This document shows positions 34,905 to 44,990 of a DNA stretch of 64,000 nt, piece by piece (the stretch's first letter is position 1; every line of letters starts with the position of its first letter). The translations under genes and the position numbers were made by a program. Source of the DNA: Dicyema japonicum (taxonomy: Eukaryota > Dicyemida > Rhombozoa > Dicyemidae); contig RDEW01000019.1 of the NCBI GenBank assembly GCA_011109175.1, forward strand, positions 619,482 to 683,481, written 5' to 3'. The notes under the pieces are model-generated. The model was given only the letters and a program-made list of their open reading frames with translations. It ran no database searches and had not been told where the DNA came from.

Positions 34905-35318
34905 ATGGATAACTTTCATTATTTGTTGATTGTAAACAGAAAGAATAATTTAATTTACGAATGCACATGCAATTTAAAATCGAAAGACAAACAAGAGAGA
35001 TTAACAACCCAATCTCTGGCATACAGCAGCCTTGACCTTATTGCGAACATTTATTGGCAGAAAGAGACTAATTATCTTGGAATAGTTGACAGATTCTGCC
35101 AATATGTTGTTTCTGCATTTGTGGCTTATAGCGGAGTCGTTTTCTTGCTTGTGCACCATGACATTGGGGATTATACGGACAAATCATACCTTACCGATGT
35201 CTTTGAGTGTTATTCCAGATTCTGTATGGACCCATTTTTCGACTTTGACGGTTACATTAAATCGAATGAGTTTTCTGATCAAATCAGACAAATTTGCCGC
35301 AAGTATAACGGACATTGA
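34905..35318 (+). CDS. TRAPPC2: trafficking protein particle complex subunit 2 (sedlin)-like
   Basis: This is a single-exon frame of 137 aa from ATG 34905 (the open frame above starts at TTG). It aligns along its whole length with sedlin: FHYLLIVNRKNNLIYE, SLAYSSLDLIANIYW, YLGIVDRFCQYVVSAFV, VFLLVHHDIGDY, YLTDVFECYSRFCMDPFFDF and SNEFSDQIRQI. These match the FYFVIV..., HAALDLVDE..W, YLK.VDKFNEWFVSAFV, NFFTDVYDLYIKFSMNPFY and IRSSAFDRKV landmarks. The longin-like fold is a core subunit of TRAPP, which tethers ER-to-Golgi vesicles and activates Rab1. TRAPPC2L is the alternative; length and pattern favour TRAPPC2. It is unusual here in having no intron. Confidence 0.85.
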   Translation: MDNFHYLLIVNRKNNLIYECTCNLKSKDKQERLTTQSLAYSSLDLIANIYWQKETNYLGIVDRFCQYVVSAFVAYSGVVFLLVHHDIGDYTDKSYLTDVFECYSRFCMDPFFDFDGYIKSNEFSDQIRQICRKYNGH

Positions 35319-35514
35319 TATTTAAATTTTTTTTTCGTTTTTAATAAAATATTTAATTTTATTTTAAAAAAATTTTATTTTTAATTTTCGTTGTAAATTT
35401 TTAAATTTATTTCAGAACAAGTAACCATAAACGAGTCCTCACTATCAATGTTTTGTGGGTTCGTTGTTTCTTACCAACGATTGATCAAAGGTTTTTCTTA
35501 CATACCTCTGTTCT

Positions 35515-35912
35515 TATTATTCCCTCGTTCTACTCGAGTTGCGTCATGGGATTCACATGTTTAGACTTACCCCCATTCCAGTGAGGCTAAAAAGAGATCA
35601 TTTGCTCTACTCCACTTTATTGTGACGGTATCCATAAATGCATAGATTGGATGTTATCATACCTTTTAGTTGGTCTTAGATGAACTTGTGTGTGATAGAC
35701 GCATTATGTTCAAAATAAAATTTTCGGTAGTGAAGTACCTCTGTTTCACGAATGTCTAAATTTTTTCAAGATGGAGGTAACATTTCATTCCTATTCTTCC
35801 AAAGTAAAAAGACAGACTGATTTACTTGGGAGACAATGGCTAACAAAGTTTCGGAATAGCGAAGTGTCAGACGCTTTACTCTTGGTTCGAATCTTGCCTA
35901 GTACAAAATTTT
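35515..35912 (+). mobile_element. SINE A fragment (35515-35725) and a tRNA-like head (35837-35912)
   Basis: The first part has GTTGCGTCATGGGATTCACA, AGAGATCATTTGCTCTACTC and a decayed tail. The second reads ATGGCTAACAAAGTTTCGG through CTTGGTTCGAATCTTGCC. That is an A-box and a good B-box at tRNA spacing, but the acceptor stem does not pair. It is a SINE head rather than a working tRNA gene. Confidence 0.5.
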
Positions 35913-36272
35913 GAGGATGATTGACAAGTCTGCCTTGAGGAGGAACAAGAAAGTTATTAGTTTTAACTCTGAAACGTCCTTGATTTTCATGCGCAAATGA
36001 AAAAAACCCTCAAAATTGGAATTTTACCGCGTAATTCAAAACCGCCAAATTCATCATTTCTAGTGTTAAAGCAAATAATTCTCAAATGAAACCAAAGAAA
36101 TCAAAATAACCTATATTTTGAGAATCGAAAAAATTCATAAAAAATTAATTCATATATCAAAAAATGCACAAAAATTAATGAAGCCATTCAACTGATTTGG
36201 TTGAACAGTTGAAGTAACATGTGTAATCATTTCCCTTTGGTCTCCATTCGTGATGATGTAAACTAAGCTAAA

Positions 36273-36888
36273 TTATAGTAGTGAACTTATAAAGAATCCT
36301 GAATCGGTAATTCTCATATTATTTAAAATTCCATTATCTAGAAAATTTACGATACCTCTTAGTGGTCTTCTTCCAAGGCTATAACAGTCAATTATTTGCC
36401 AACTTCTCCCTCAAATAGTTTTCTAAGTAATCATTCGCAAATCCCATGAGAAAAAGATCGCCACGAGTCTCATTTCCGGAATCTATTTTAATAATTTCGG
36501 CTCCATTAGGACTCTTCCCAGCAATTATCAATTTCTAAAATAAGTGAATTTGACGATACCCAAGAATGTCGACTACTTAAAACATAAGAGAGTAATTCAG
36601 TTTTTACGTCATTTATATTTATTTGATTCCGCCTCCTAGAAATATTTGGAACATTTAAACTCAATTAAAGATGATACTATAGCACTTATATCAGTAAACT
36701 CTGATAATGGTCCCGCAATTGCGACAGAAAACACTCCTAGGTATCCCATAATCTTCCAGCGTTCTCCATCTAGATTTCAGATAGTTTAATTAGCTACCTC
36801 CTGTTCTCTCTTTCATTATACCCCCCAATATGACTCCATTATCGTATCTAAAAGCTATTACTTGCTCACAGATTATGCTATTATTCAT
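36273..36888 (-). CDS. PSMB4: 20S proteasome beta subunit, PSMB4 (beta-7)-like
   Basis: Exons 36888-36798, 36769-36661, 36635-36560, 36534-36404 and 36378-36273 join across introns of 28, 25, 25 and 25 nt into 170 aa. Recognisable parts: VIAFRYDNGVILGGI (strand S1-S2 of the proteasome fold), AIAGPLSEFTDISAIV, INDVKTELLSYVLSSRHSWK, LIIAGKSPNGAEIIKIDSGN, GDLFLMGFANDYLENYLRE and MRITDSGFF. The order matches beta subunits, closest to PSMB4, a structural beta subunit without a catalytic threonine. The protein is shorter than usual: the propeptide is absent and the start ATG directly precedes the first strand, so an upstream exon may be missing. Confidence 0.75.
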
Positions 36889-36994
36889 TTATTGTAGAAT
36901 ATTTATATAATTTTTTATTTAGTAATGGAATCAATTTTATTTATAATGAAAATAATATTTAAATTTAATTTAATAAATTAAATAAATAATAAAT

Positions 36995-37540
36995 AAATAG
37001 TTGCAAAAAACACTTTTTACCCCGGAGAAATCAGTCACCACATTATTCACTTCGACGAAAGTTTAAGCAGACTGACGATAGAGCTAAAAGTGGATAATGC
37101 CGAAATCCCCTTTATTGAACATCATAAAATTCTGGGAGTCATATTCGACATGCACATGTGCTACACACAACATGTCGAAAACGTGATCATCAAATGCGAG
37201 AAAAATGCTAAAGTTCTGAAATGCATCTCATGAGTATGGAAGGAAACCATCCAGTTATGAACTCTATCTACAAGCAGTACTTAGGTCATGCATCTCATAT
37301 GCGTGTGCTATCTGGAACTTGTTTATCTCTTGGACAAATTCCATGAAGATTTAAAATTACCAGCATGCCTCTGGAATCCATAATACGTAAAACTGAGGAA
37401 CGTGCAGTTTGTGACTAAGTGGAACCATACGGTCGATTCGTCCTTGCGTGGGCTCGATGAAGGAACATGTGCCATCTGAAATATCTTTTGGAGTGTGTGC
37501 CGGGATTATGTGATTAGTATGGCAACATAAGTCAATAAAG
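36995..37540 (+). pseudogene. LINE remnant, RT thumb and C-terminal part
   Basis: The read LTIELKVDNAEIPFIEHHKI, then LGVIFDMHMCYTQHVENVI, is the post-palm region of a LINE RT. It continues through a decayed Y..Y...L......W block. It is the same family as 28780-29130. Confidence 0.65.
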
Positions 37541-38689
37541 TCAATTTCAATTCAGCTAAAAATAATGACTTATTTAAAAAAATGACAGAAAAAAATTTCT
37601 ATAAAAAGTTTTTTAGGTCAATTTTTAAATAATTTAACTAATATAATTATATCATAATTTTAAGCATCAAAATAAATTTAAAATAATCGGCGTGACATTT
37701 CTGTCTTTAACAAATTTTTAACTAAATTATACAGTACATAGCCTAAAAATAATTATTCCGATTATAAAAATGCTAAAAATATTTGTGCCAAATATCCCAA
37801 AGATTTTTCAATTACACCGAATGGAATGCTTTTTTGTAAATTATTTGAGTTACCCGTAACTTGCAAGAAACAATTTTTTTGTGAACAAACATAGGGAAAC
37901 ACAGAAGCACTCTTCACGAATAAATATATCCACAAATAAAAAACAATTGAATATTGTTCCAAATGATTTGTTCAGAAATTTTGCAAGAGGTAACGGAAGC
38001 ATTTGTATCCGCAAACATTCCACTCAATAAATTGAGGAATCGAGCAATTATCAACTATTCGAAAGTATTGGGCATCAACTTCCTTCAGATTTTCTGATGG
38101 CGCAAGTTGTGGTCTCTACTTCACAATCAAAAAGGACCCACTACCCTTTCCAATCCAAGAAGATCATCCTTCCTGGACGGCCCCCTATTGGCCACTAATT
38201 AAAAAATATATCTGAAAAATTCAATAATGTAATTTTTAATTCATTAGTTTATTTTCTGACATATAAATTTTATAAATAAATGCTATAAATTTTTAAACCA
38301 CAATTATTGACATAAAACGTGTTTGGTTCACTGTTATGTCAAAGAGCACTACATTAATAAATAACAAATCGAAGATGTATGCTTATGATTAAGATGAATA
38401 CGAAATACAGAATGCTCGACTGTTTTGTTTTTATTCAATAAAATATTCAATCCATCAAAGAATTTTAAAAGTGCTACAACAAATAATTAATCATAAGATA
38501 TATTTTCAGAGATATAGGATGTCCTCCAGACGTTGTTACCACAAGGTATTCCTAGATAAAATTTAGTGAGCTAGCTGGTTTGTTGCAGTAAATTAACTGT
38601 TCCTTACGTTCAACATTACTTAATTTGTGTGTTAATTAAAAATTCATTCATTCACCCTATTAGATACCTGATCGAAGAATTTTTATAGT
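37541..38689. other. mostly intergenic; possible hAT-type scrap at 37965-38100 (+)
   Basis: The plus read FVSANIPLNKLRNRAIINY resembles the FV...IPL.KL.NP....FL block of CGGBP1-like and hAT-derived proteins, and it breaks soon after. A minus-strand 66-codon frame (37962-37762) with a hydrophobic N-terminus has no recognised relative. Confidence 0.35.
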
Positions 38690-39225
38690 TCTTTGGCTTC
38701 TTTGAGCTCTAAGAGGCGTAATATGATGCCCAGTGCCTGAGTGGAATCCGAAAAGATTTCTTTCTTTTCTACTATACTGGAGGGGTTCCACAACTGCGGA
38801 TATGGATGGATTTGATTAGAAAGTACATGACTTACTTTGACAGCGAGAATGGGTATACTCTAATTAGATGTTACTCAACTAAACTTTTTGCGATACATCC
38901 TCGGTTAGAAACTGAAATTATTCTAGCTTGCTTTTTGAGAGATTCTCCTTACAGATTGTTCATCTCCCTGATCAATCCACTGGTGAAAATAACTCTTCAG
39001 CCTAAGAATGAAATGATGTTTGCGACTGTAGGTCATGTGATTAAAATGGAAGAGGACGAACCTCCTTCTTCACCTTGAAGCGGAAGCCTGTAATGGACTA
39101 CCAGAAAATGGATTGGTCAATAAAAGCTGCGTTCTCCCTTGGGTTTTTCCTTGGATTAATTAGTTGTGACTGTTTGTGCTAGGCTTACCAAAGATTGTAA
39201 GCCTGGAATTAAATAAAAAGGTCGT
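38690..39225 (+). mobile_element. SINE A fragment (38690-38915) followed by LINE 3' end (38960-39225)
   Basis: The SINE part shows TACTGGAGGGGTTCCACAAC and ends near ATACATCCTCGGTTAG. The LINE part reads VGHVIKMEEDEPPSSP (the GH.LRM...P motif), then a non-coding 3' stretch: GGATTAATTAGTTGTGACTG, GTGCTAGGCTTACCA, AAGCCTGGAATTAAATAAA. The LINE 3' end is repeated at 47455-47700. Its final bases resemble the tail of SINE A. Confidence 0.6.
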
Positions 39226-39924
39226 TAGGGGAAATTCGTTTTTAATTCTGAGAGCAACCAGCCTTGAGTGAAAACAACTTATAGTAGTTGTTAATAGTGT
39301 GTTTAAATAATGTGGCACATGGCCCACTGGTTACACATGGGCTACATTTTTTACCTTGAAAGTGACATATATCAAGTCTTTGATTGTCAGAATTTTATTT
39401 TTTATGGTGGCAACCTTGAGTTTCTAGCGTGATTTCCAGCGCGCTATTTTTAGTCGCTTCTTATAAAGGTTATGTGAAAAATAGTTTGGAATGTGAAATT
39501 TTAAAAGACGCTATACGAAATATTAAATTAACTTTTAAATTTCGCATTTAAGATGTTTTTGAGAACATTGTAAATGCAAGAAGACTTGCCTGTTTCAAAA
39601 CAGCTAGCTGTCATTTAACGGGTGCTTGATTGAATGCTCATCCACGTGCTGAAATTGCAACTTACTGGATATGATAATGAGAATACCTGCCTCGCTCATT
39701 ATTTGCCTTAAAGTGTGTGTTGACAATATTTATGACTGTTTCTCTCTCATGCTTGTCTCAACATGACGTTGAAAATGCACTTTTTGACCATCATTGTCTT
39801 TGGAGCCAAGTAGTCTTTCACGGATCGCGGTAAACGTCTTGATGGGATGACAACCTTCACCTTTGGTAATAAACAAAATCTGTTGGGAACGCTTTGTGCG
39901 TTAAACTACTCTCAGAAAAAAACT

Positions 39925-40165
39925 AGGCTGCTTCTGTGTCGGACACAGAGCATACTTCTAAGTAAGTCGAAGATTACAAAAAGTAAGCAATAAATATTTC
40001 AGAAGACTATTTGTGGAGACATCGAGAGAATCTTTGGCCCACAAACGGACGACCTAGTGTGTCAGATCGAATCAATGATCAAAAATGTGACCAAGGATCA
40101 ACGCAAGATAGGTTAGTAAGTGGAAACAGTCTGCCCATTCACACGTTCTCAATTATAGTCATCAT
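39925..40165 (+). repeat. dispersed repeat E, copy 2
   Basis: It matches 6580-6845 in order (GCATACTTCTAAGTAAG, CAGATCGAATCAATGATC, CAAGGATCAACGCAAGATAG, GGAAACAGTCTGCCCATTC). The 39226-39924 interval before it shows nothing recognisable. After it, 40166-40860 has an unassigned plus frame at 40543-40737 (HRLSLARSYLDSHKDRLSDD) without an ATG. Confidence 0.5.
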
Positions 40166-40861
40166 TTCATTATTTTTAATAGTAGCCTTTTCACAGTACG
40201 TTGTAATAAGGACTCAACCTTTTTGCTTCTCGAAACACAACATTTCTATCCAAAAGCATGAATATTTCAATCCATCAAAAAATGCTAAAGTTGAAATGAC
40301 ATGAAAGTGTTTCGTTCAGTCCATCTATCCACCCAAAACTAGAATCTGTCATTACCATGGAGATTATAATAATTACAAAGATGATTGATGAGCTGATTAG
40401 AATTGGTTTGACTCGAAAGAAGGTGTGGTATAAGCCTCGATGATGCGTTTTTCTTTACTTCGGAACAGACATTGAAGTTTAATTATTCTGTTATTGTAGG
40501 GAATGCCGGAAATATTCAAAAATTTTTATAAAATAATAGACCGTGGAACTGCCTACTGCTAAAGGCATTATCGGTTATTACGTTCATCGACTTTCTCTAG
40601 CGAGAAGTTATTTGGACTCTCATAAGGATCGTCTGTCTGATGACTGCCTCTCTAAAGCATGGAACATTCTGAAAAATGCCAAGAAAATAGAAGCGATTTA
40701 TTTACCCCTGGTCCCTTCACGAGAAGATAACCAATAGATAACAGGAAAGTAACTACCAAAAGCTGACGGTCTCAGAGTTCTTTCGAGTATATCTTATGTG
40801 GCGTATAACTCAAAGCAGATCAGGACGAGAGAAGAGATGATTCTCGGTTTTAGATAATTCA

Positions 40862-41125
40862 ATTAAAAAAATTAAAATTATTTCCAAAAACCAAGGGTAA
40901 CCAAACTAACTAACTCCTCGATCGTGACTCGCTCCAGGGTTCCAGAACTTGTCACCAGGTAACGACGTTGTCCCAGGGGAAGAATTGTTGGATTCTCTTG
41001 ATGCCGGCCAGGCATTGGGCGCCTTTTCAGTAAGGTGGATCCAGTGACGCCATCAAAAAAAAAAATAATTTTGACAAACTATCTACGTAGCACCAATAAC
41101 AAACTATCCACGTAGCATCACATGG
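40862..41125 (-). mobile_element. SINE family B, well preserved
   Basis: The inverted copy has the complete tail (ATTTCCAAAAACCAAGGGTA, then ACCAAACTAACTAACTCCTC). The body follows (CCAGGTAACGACGTTGTCCC, GATGCCGGCCAGGCATTGGG, GTAAGGTGGATCCAGTGACG), then a head duplicated over about 30 bp (CTATCTACGTAGCACCA and CTATCCACGTAGCATCACA). Confidence 0.75.
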
Positions 41126-41266
41126 AACCACGTTCCACTGATAAAGACGTTATCCTATAGCAGAATTATTTATCAAAAAATTAAATATTTACGTTAAATT
41201 TAAATTAAAGTTATAAAATTATTATTTAAAATTTTAAATAATAAATTAAAAATTATTTTAAGTGGC

Positions 41267-41543
41267 ATGGTTACTTATGACACCAAAATTTTTAGGAAGA
41301 ATTATACGTCAGCAGTGTATCAAAAAATTTAGCAGATTCTGGAAACATATTCATAGTAGATAACAGGACCAATACAATTGCTGACATTATGCCTGCAGAA
41401 CTAATAGACAAAATAGAGGAACTAGAAAAAGTTGTGAGTATGGGATAATTTTGTTATGTTTAGTCCTAAATTGCTGCAAGTTCAAACGATTCCGCGTGGA
41501 AGAGCTGAACCTGAAATTGATGACACAAGCCTACAAAATTTAA
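41267..41543 (+). CDS. small conserved-looking protein of unknown function
   Basis: The exons are 41267-41269 (the ATG alone), 41296-41437 and 41464-41543. Introns of 26 and 26 nt separate them, and the product is 74 aa. The sequence includes MEELYVSSVSKNLADSG, PAELIDKIEELEKVV and FRVEELNLKLMTQAY. The second half is charged and helical, with a likely coiled coil. I do not recognise the family. The coding part of exon 1 is only the start codon. The gene ends 68 nt before the SNAPC3 start codon on the same strand, so the two may be co-transcribed and separated by trans-splicing. Confidence 0.6.
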
Positions 41544-41611
41544 GGTAATATATTTATTTTAAATTTAAAAATTAATTAAAATTTAATTTTTAAATTAAAT
41601 TTAGATTAAAA
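41544..41611 (+). promoter_or_regulatory. candidate outron / trans-splice acceptor between two genes
   Basis: The 68 nt between the stop of the small gene and the SNAPC3 ATG are almost pure A/T. They end in TTAAATTAAATTTAG, a strong 3' splice-site, five bases before the AATG of SNAPC3. In an animal with spliced-leader trans-splicing this is the expected form of an intercistronic outron. That function is inferred. Confidence 0.35.
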
Positions 41612-42680
41612 ATGGAAGATACTAAAAAGCGACTGTCTGAAAGAGGTTATACGTACAAACGCAGAAAATGCTGTATTTATTCATCTCGTTATTTATTCCC
41701 TGGAATTGTTAGTACATAGTATTCCTTAGTGTAGACTTCAAAGGGAAATCACAACGTGCCTCTAAAAAATGTTCCTGCTTTAACCGTACAGGTTTATCGA
41801 GGGAAAAATAGCACCACTTTACCTGAAAATACATTCCGATCTAAGCATTTGTCATCTTCAAAAGAGTTTAGTGAGAAAAATTCAATGGTTTTCTCAAAAA
41901 TTTAATTAAAAGAATTCCATGTCTTTGGAAAGTCCAGAACAGGAGTACGTAGTGTTGGTCTCTCAGTTTCTTACCAATTTGAGGGATTGTATTAGATGTA
42001 CGAAGGATTTAGAGATCCCGGGGGAACTCAGTTCACAGTCTGAATTAGACATAAACCAAATCAGGACTGGGGTTTGAAATTTCATCGAATTTTAAGGAAT
42101 TGTACAAGTCTGGGCTATTTTATATCGGAAACTCGTATTACGATGACTGCAGGAGTCCCTTTTCTATAAAATACAGCGAGTTAGTTTATTTTTTTATTTT
42201 ACAGTTCAATTAAAAATTGGGCCAGCGACAACAACAAATCAACAAAAAATGGCTGTGATTGGCTCCAAAGACTTGCAAGTTCAAATCAAAATAAAATGGA
42301 ACTTACTAGATTCGCTGATTTGGACCTTCAATTGGGATTTCCTTATGTTTATCTACATCAAGGAAATTGCCAGCATATCCTAATTTTCACAGACATCAGG
42401 TTGGTCCCTGATTTGGTAATATAGGTTGTTGACCGATCAGGACGAACAGGACCTTAGCAAATATCCTCTGCGTATTGGAAAAGTGATTAGAAAGAAACTT
42501 CCCTGTCAATGCTGCAAATTAACCTTGGCCAAATGGATTACTACTGAACACCCTTTGTGTCCCCATGATCCCTGTTATTTATGCCAATCTTGTTATACTT
42601 TGCTTAGTTTTGACGAAAGTGGAAACAAATTGGCTGATTTTAAGACTTATTATTATGCCGAAGCTGATTTTGTACTTTAA
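41612..42680 (+). CDS. SNAPC3: snRNA-activating protein complex subunit 3
   Basis: Exons 41612-41707, 41735-41887, 41913-42071, 42097-42179, 42205-42399 and 42425-42680 join across introns of 27, 25, 25, 25 and 25 nt, giving 313 aa. The C-terminal two thirds follow SNAPC3/SNAP50. Landmarks are LRDCIRCTKDLEIPGELS, FYIGNSYYDDCRSPFS, LDLQLGFPYVYLHQGNCQH, ILIFTDIRLL and the cysteine-rich end CQCCKLTLAKWITTE, HDPCYLCQSCYTLLSFDESG, KLADFKTYYY. Those C..C and C..C..C groups bind zinc in the family. The subunit belongs to SNAPc, which binds the proximal sequence element of snRNA promoters for pol II and pol III. The N-terminal 100 residues are poorly conserved, as usual. Confidence 0.9.
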
Positions 42681-42844
42681 ATTGTATTTTAATGTTGAAA
42701 ATAAAAAATTTAATTTAATATATTTAATCTTGCTATATGAGTCTATTCAGTAAAAAAAACCGTACAGACTTGTAAGCGTAGTCAATCATGAACGTGGTGG
42801 TTAAAAATAGTTGAATTCTGGATGACTCGGAGTTTCAGATTAGA

Positions 42845-43110
42845 ATGTAACGGGAGGGGGATGCCCGGCTAAGCGGGCGTAATTGAACATGCTTCTTGCC
42901 AATTGTTTGCAGATATTCTATAGATTGGGCGTGAGATATACTTACGACAGGACGGAGGGCATTTAATTTCTCTTCGAATTGCTAGCAAGACATTTAATAT
43001 GCTGGTTATAGGAGAGATTTTGGTCAAAAGTAACACCCAGTATTTTGGGGTGTTTGATAGCAGAGAACAGTAGTGTAGTGACAGAGTTGGTTGGATGTTC
43101 AACTGTCTCT
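42845..43110 (-). pseudogene. LINE remnant, RT thumb region
   Basis: Leftward in two frames: VEHPTNSVTTLLFSAIKHPK, then ILGVTFDQNLSYNQHI and CLASNSKRN. This is the K.LGVTFD..LSY..HI motif. It is short and frame-broken. Confidence 0.6.
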
Positions 43111-43157
43111 TTTCAGAAGTGAAAAGAGTGACAGATGATTCAGGGAGTAGACATCAA

Positions 43158-43220
43158 GTTGGAGCTTAGTGGTAAATTGCCCGCTTAGCATACAGGAGGT
43201 CCAGGGTTCGATCTCCATTT
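43158..43220 (+). pseudogene. tRNA-Ala(AGC)-like sequence
   Basis: GGAGCTTAGTGGTAAATTGC, then CCGCTTAGCATACAGGAGGT and CCAGGGTTCGATCTCC, read like the D, anticodon (AGC) and T arms of tRNA-Ala. The acceptor stem does not pair and the T stem has mismatches. It is a tRNA pseudogene or a SINE head, not a functional gene. Confidence 0.5.
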
Positions 43221-43538
43221 TTATATTTTTACAGAGTTAACACTACTTGTTCGCAACATAATTCATCAAATCATTAATGGACTGTAGAGAAATTGTTACT
43301 ATTTTTACTGTAAAGTTTTATTATTTTTCTCAACAAATTTTTTTTTTTTTTGAAAATATACACCCCACTTTATTTAACAAACAATAAAAAAGTTAATATA
43401 TTTATTAATCAACAACCTTCCTCGCCTGGTTGTTCGCCAGCCTCCTCAGGCAGGTTCGATTCTGGTTGCTGAAACAACTCCGAGAGCGCATTGTCAAATT
43501 GAACCCTCTGCCCATATGTCATCTCAGGGCTCTGCCTC

Positions 43539-44702
43539 CTATACTCCAGTGTCAGGCTCTCTAGGGTCCGCTTTAACAGTGGACTGTAGATAGGCCTGGA
43601 GCTTCCTATCTACCCCCAACTGCTTCAGATAACCCTTGTGGTACTTTGTTGCAATTCCTTCCCACGTCATTACTATAGGAATAACGAGGACTTTGCAACC
43701 AAGCATCTGCCCCATCTTGTTTGCAAGAAAGTCATACTTCCTTTTTTTCTCCACCTCCACAGTCTGCAAACGGTCTTGAGACGTGATGCCAACCTCTATG
43801 ATAAGGACTTGGCCAGACTCCTTATCGTGTACCACAATGTCCGGTTTATTGTGCTTGACTAGCACCGAGGTACGGATAACACTGTCTACCTTAATTTGGA
43901 CCCTGGTGTTCTCTACTACAGATTGCACCTTATGAGTCCGCAACTTTCTGGTGTGGCGAATACCATACTTATTGCATAGTAGAAGATGAAGACTCCTTAC
44001 TACCTCGTTGTGCCTCCACACATAGTCGTGGCAGAGCATGGATCCACATCGAGTGGCTAAATGATCAACCGACATGCTCCTTGACTTACAGTGGGGACAT
44101 GTATTTGTTGATCGACCCCAAAAAATATTGCGGTCTTGCATATACGTGTACAACGCCTCCGATCGAGGTGAGTTGTCACCGTATTTTAGCCATATTGTCG
44201 ACGACTTAAGGTCGACATGTGGGTTGTCCAATGCTCTGAAGAGGACCTTATGAAGGCTTTTTAAGTTGATCTTTTCCATCAAATTATTATATTGTAATTC
44301 GATCAACGCCTTCACATTTACTAGCCCACCATCATCAACACCATACTTAGCAGACAAAAAAGGTCTGATAGTGCCTAGGTGGGTTGCCCGTGTTTTCTCG
44401 GTCGTTATTATGGCGTGCTTCCTAGCAGACACACTTGACCCAGCTATCAGGGTGTCGTGCATTCGCATTAGGATGCGCTCACTTAGTTGGACTACTCCAC
44501 ACAGTCCACGGCCGAATTTATCACGGGGTAAATATAGTCTCTCCTTATTGGCTGCCAACACATGGACATGGTTCTCTCTGAGTACTCCACGGATCATAAC
44601 ATCCATCTCATCATACTCTTTGGGCTCAAACTCCACAACACCTATGTAGTAGTTTAGCAGCGAGACAGCATACTCATTTAATGCTAGGAACAAGCCACGT
44701 TA
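43539..44702 (-). mobile_element. R2-like non-LTR retrotransposon, 3' ORF with restriction-like endonuclease
   Basis: An uninterrupted frame of about 385 codons runs leftward from just after an in-frame stop at 44701 to 43539. No ATG is needed, as it is the 3' part of a longer polyprotein. It shows a zinc knuckle TCPHCKSRSMSVDHLATRC then RHNEVVRSL (the CC..H..C/RHN motif of R2/NeSL-type elements). About 60 residues later comes the endonuclease core NKPDIVVHDKESGQVLIIEV, a PD-(D/E)XK nuclease with the E-V-G following. Then come KKRKYDFLANKMG and VIPIVMTWEGIAT. The reverse transcriptase that should precede it is absent, so this is 5'-truncated, the normal fate of LINE insertions. Fragments of the same segment sit at 7.8 and 21.5 kb. 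The open frame suggests a recent insertion. Confidence 0.8.
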
Positions 44703-44739
44703 AACTAGCCGTATTTTATAATTCGTCATTGTGGCCCGA

Positions 44740-44990
44740 AAAATATGGTAAGGACGCTGCTCGGATTAAATTGGCAAAAGAAAATAGACAACAATGCTTT
44801 TATAATATTTGCTCCAATGGTCTTTTGACTCTCGAGGTCACTGATTTGAGATGAAGGCTCTTCGTCATATATTAGATTGGAAATTATACCTGCTAATATA
44901 GCGATGGAGGAGTACTTCATTTGGGACGGGATCACGTTTCTATTGACGCCCACAAGTTACACTTCCTGTGCATCTAAAAAATGAAATGTG
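44740..44990 (+). pseudogene. LINE remnant, RWRLF..IL and AME block
   Basis: Two plus frames together read TDLR.RLFVIY, then IPANIAMEEYFIWDG. This is the RWRLFGH.L...PA..AM..Y motif of LINE C-termini, broken by a frameshift. The 44991-45564 interval after it has no recognised content. Confidence 0.45.

Noticed and set aside
38806-39078. 90-codon open frame as a host gene
   Set aside because: It starts inside a SINE A fragment and ends in the HVIKMEEDEPP block of a LINE C-terminus repeated at 47.5 kb. It is a chimera of repeats.
43158-43220. functional tRNA-Ala gene
   Set aside because: The anticodon arm looks right, but the acceptor stem does not pair and the T stem has mismatches. Kept only as a tRNA-like pseudogene.
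44266-44649. 127-codon plus-strand open frame
   Set aside because: Antisense shadow of the R2-like retrotransposon ORF, which has recognisable zinc-knuckle and endonuclease motifs.
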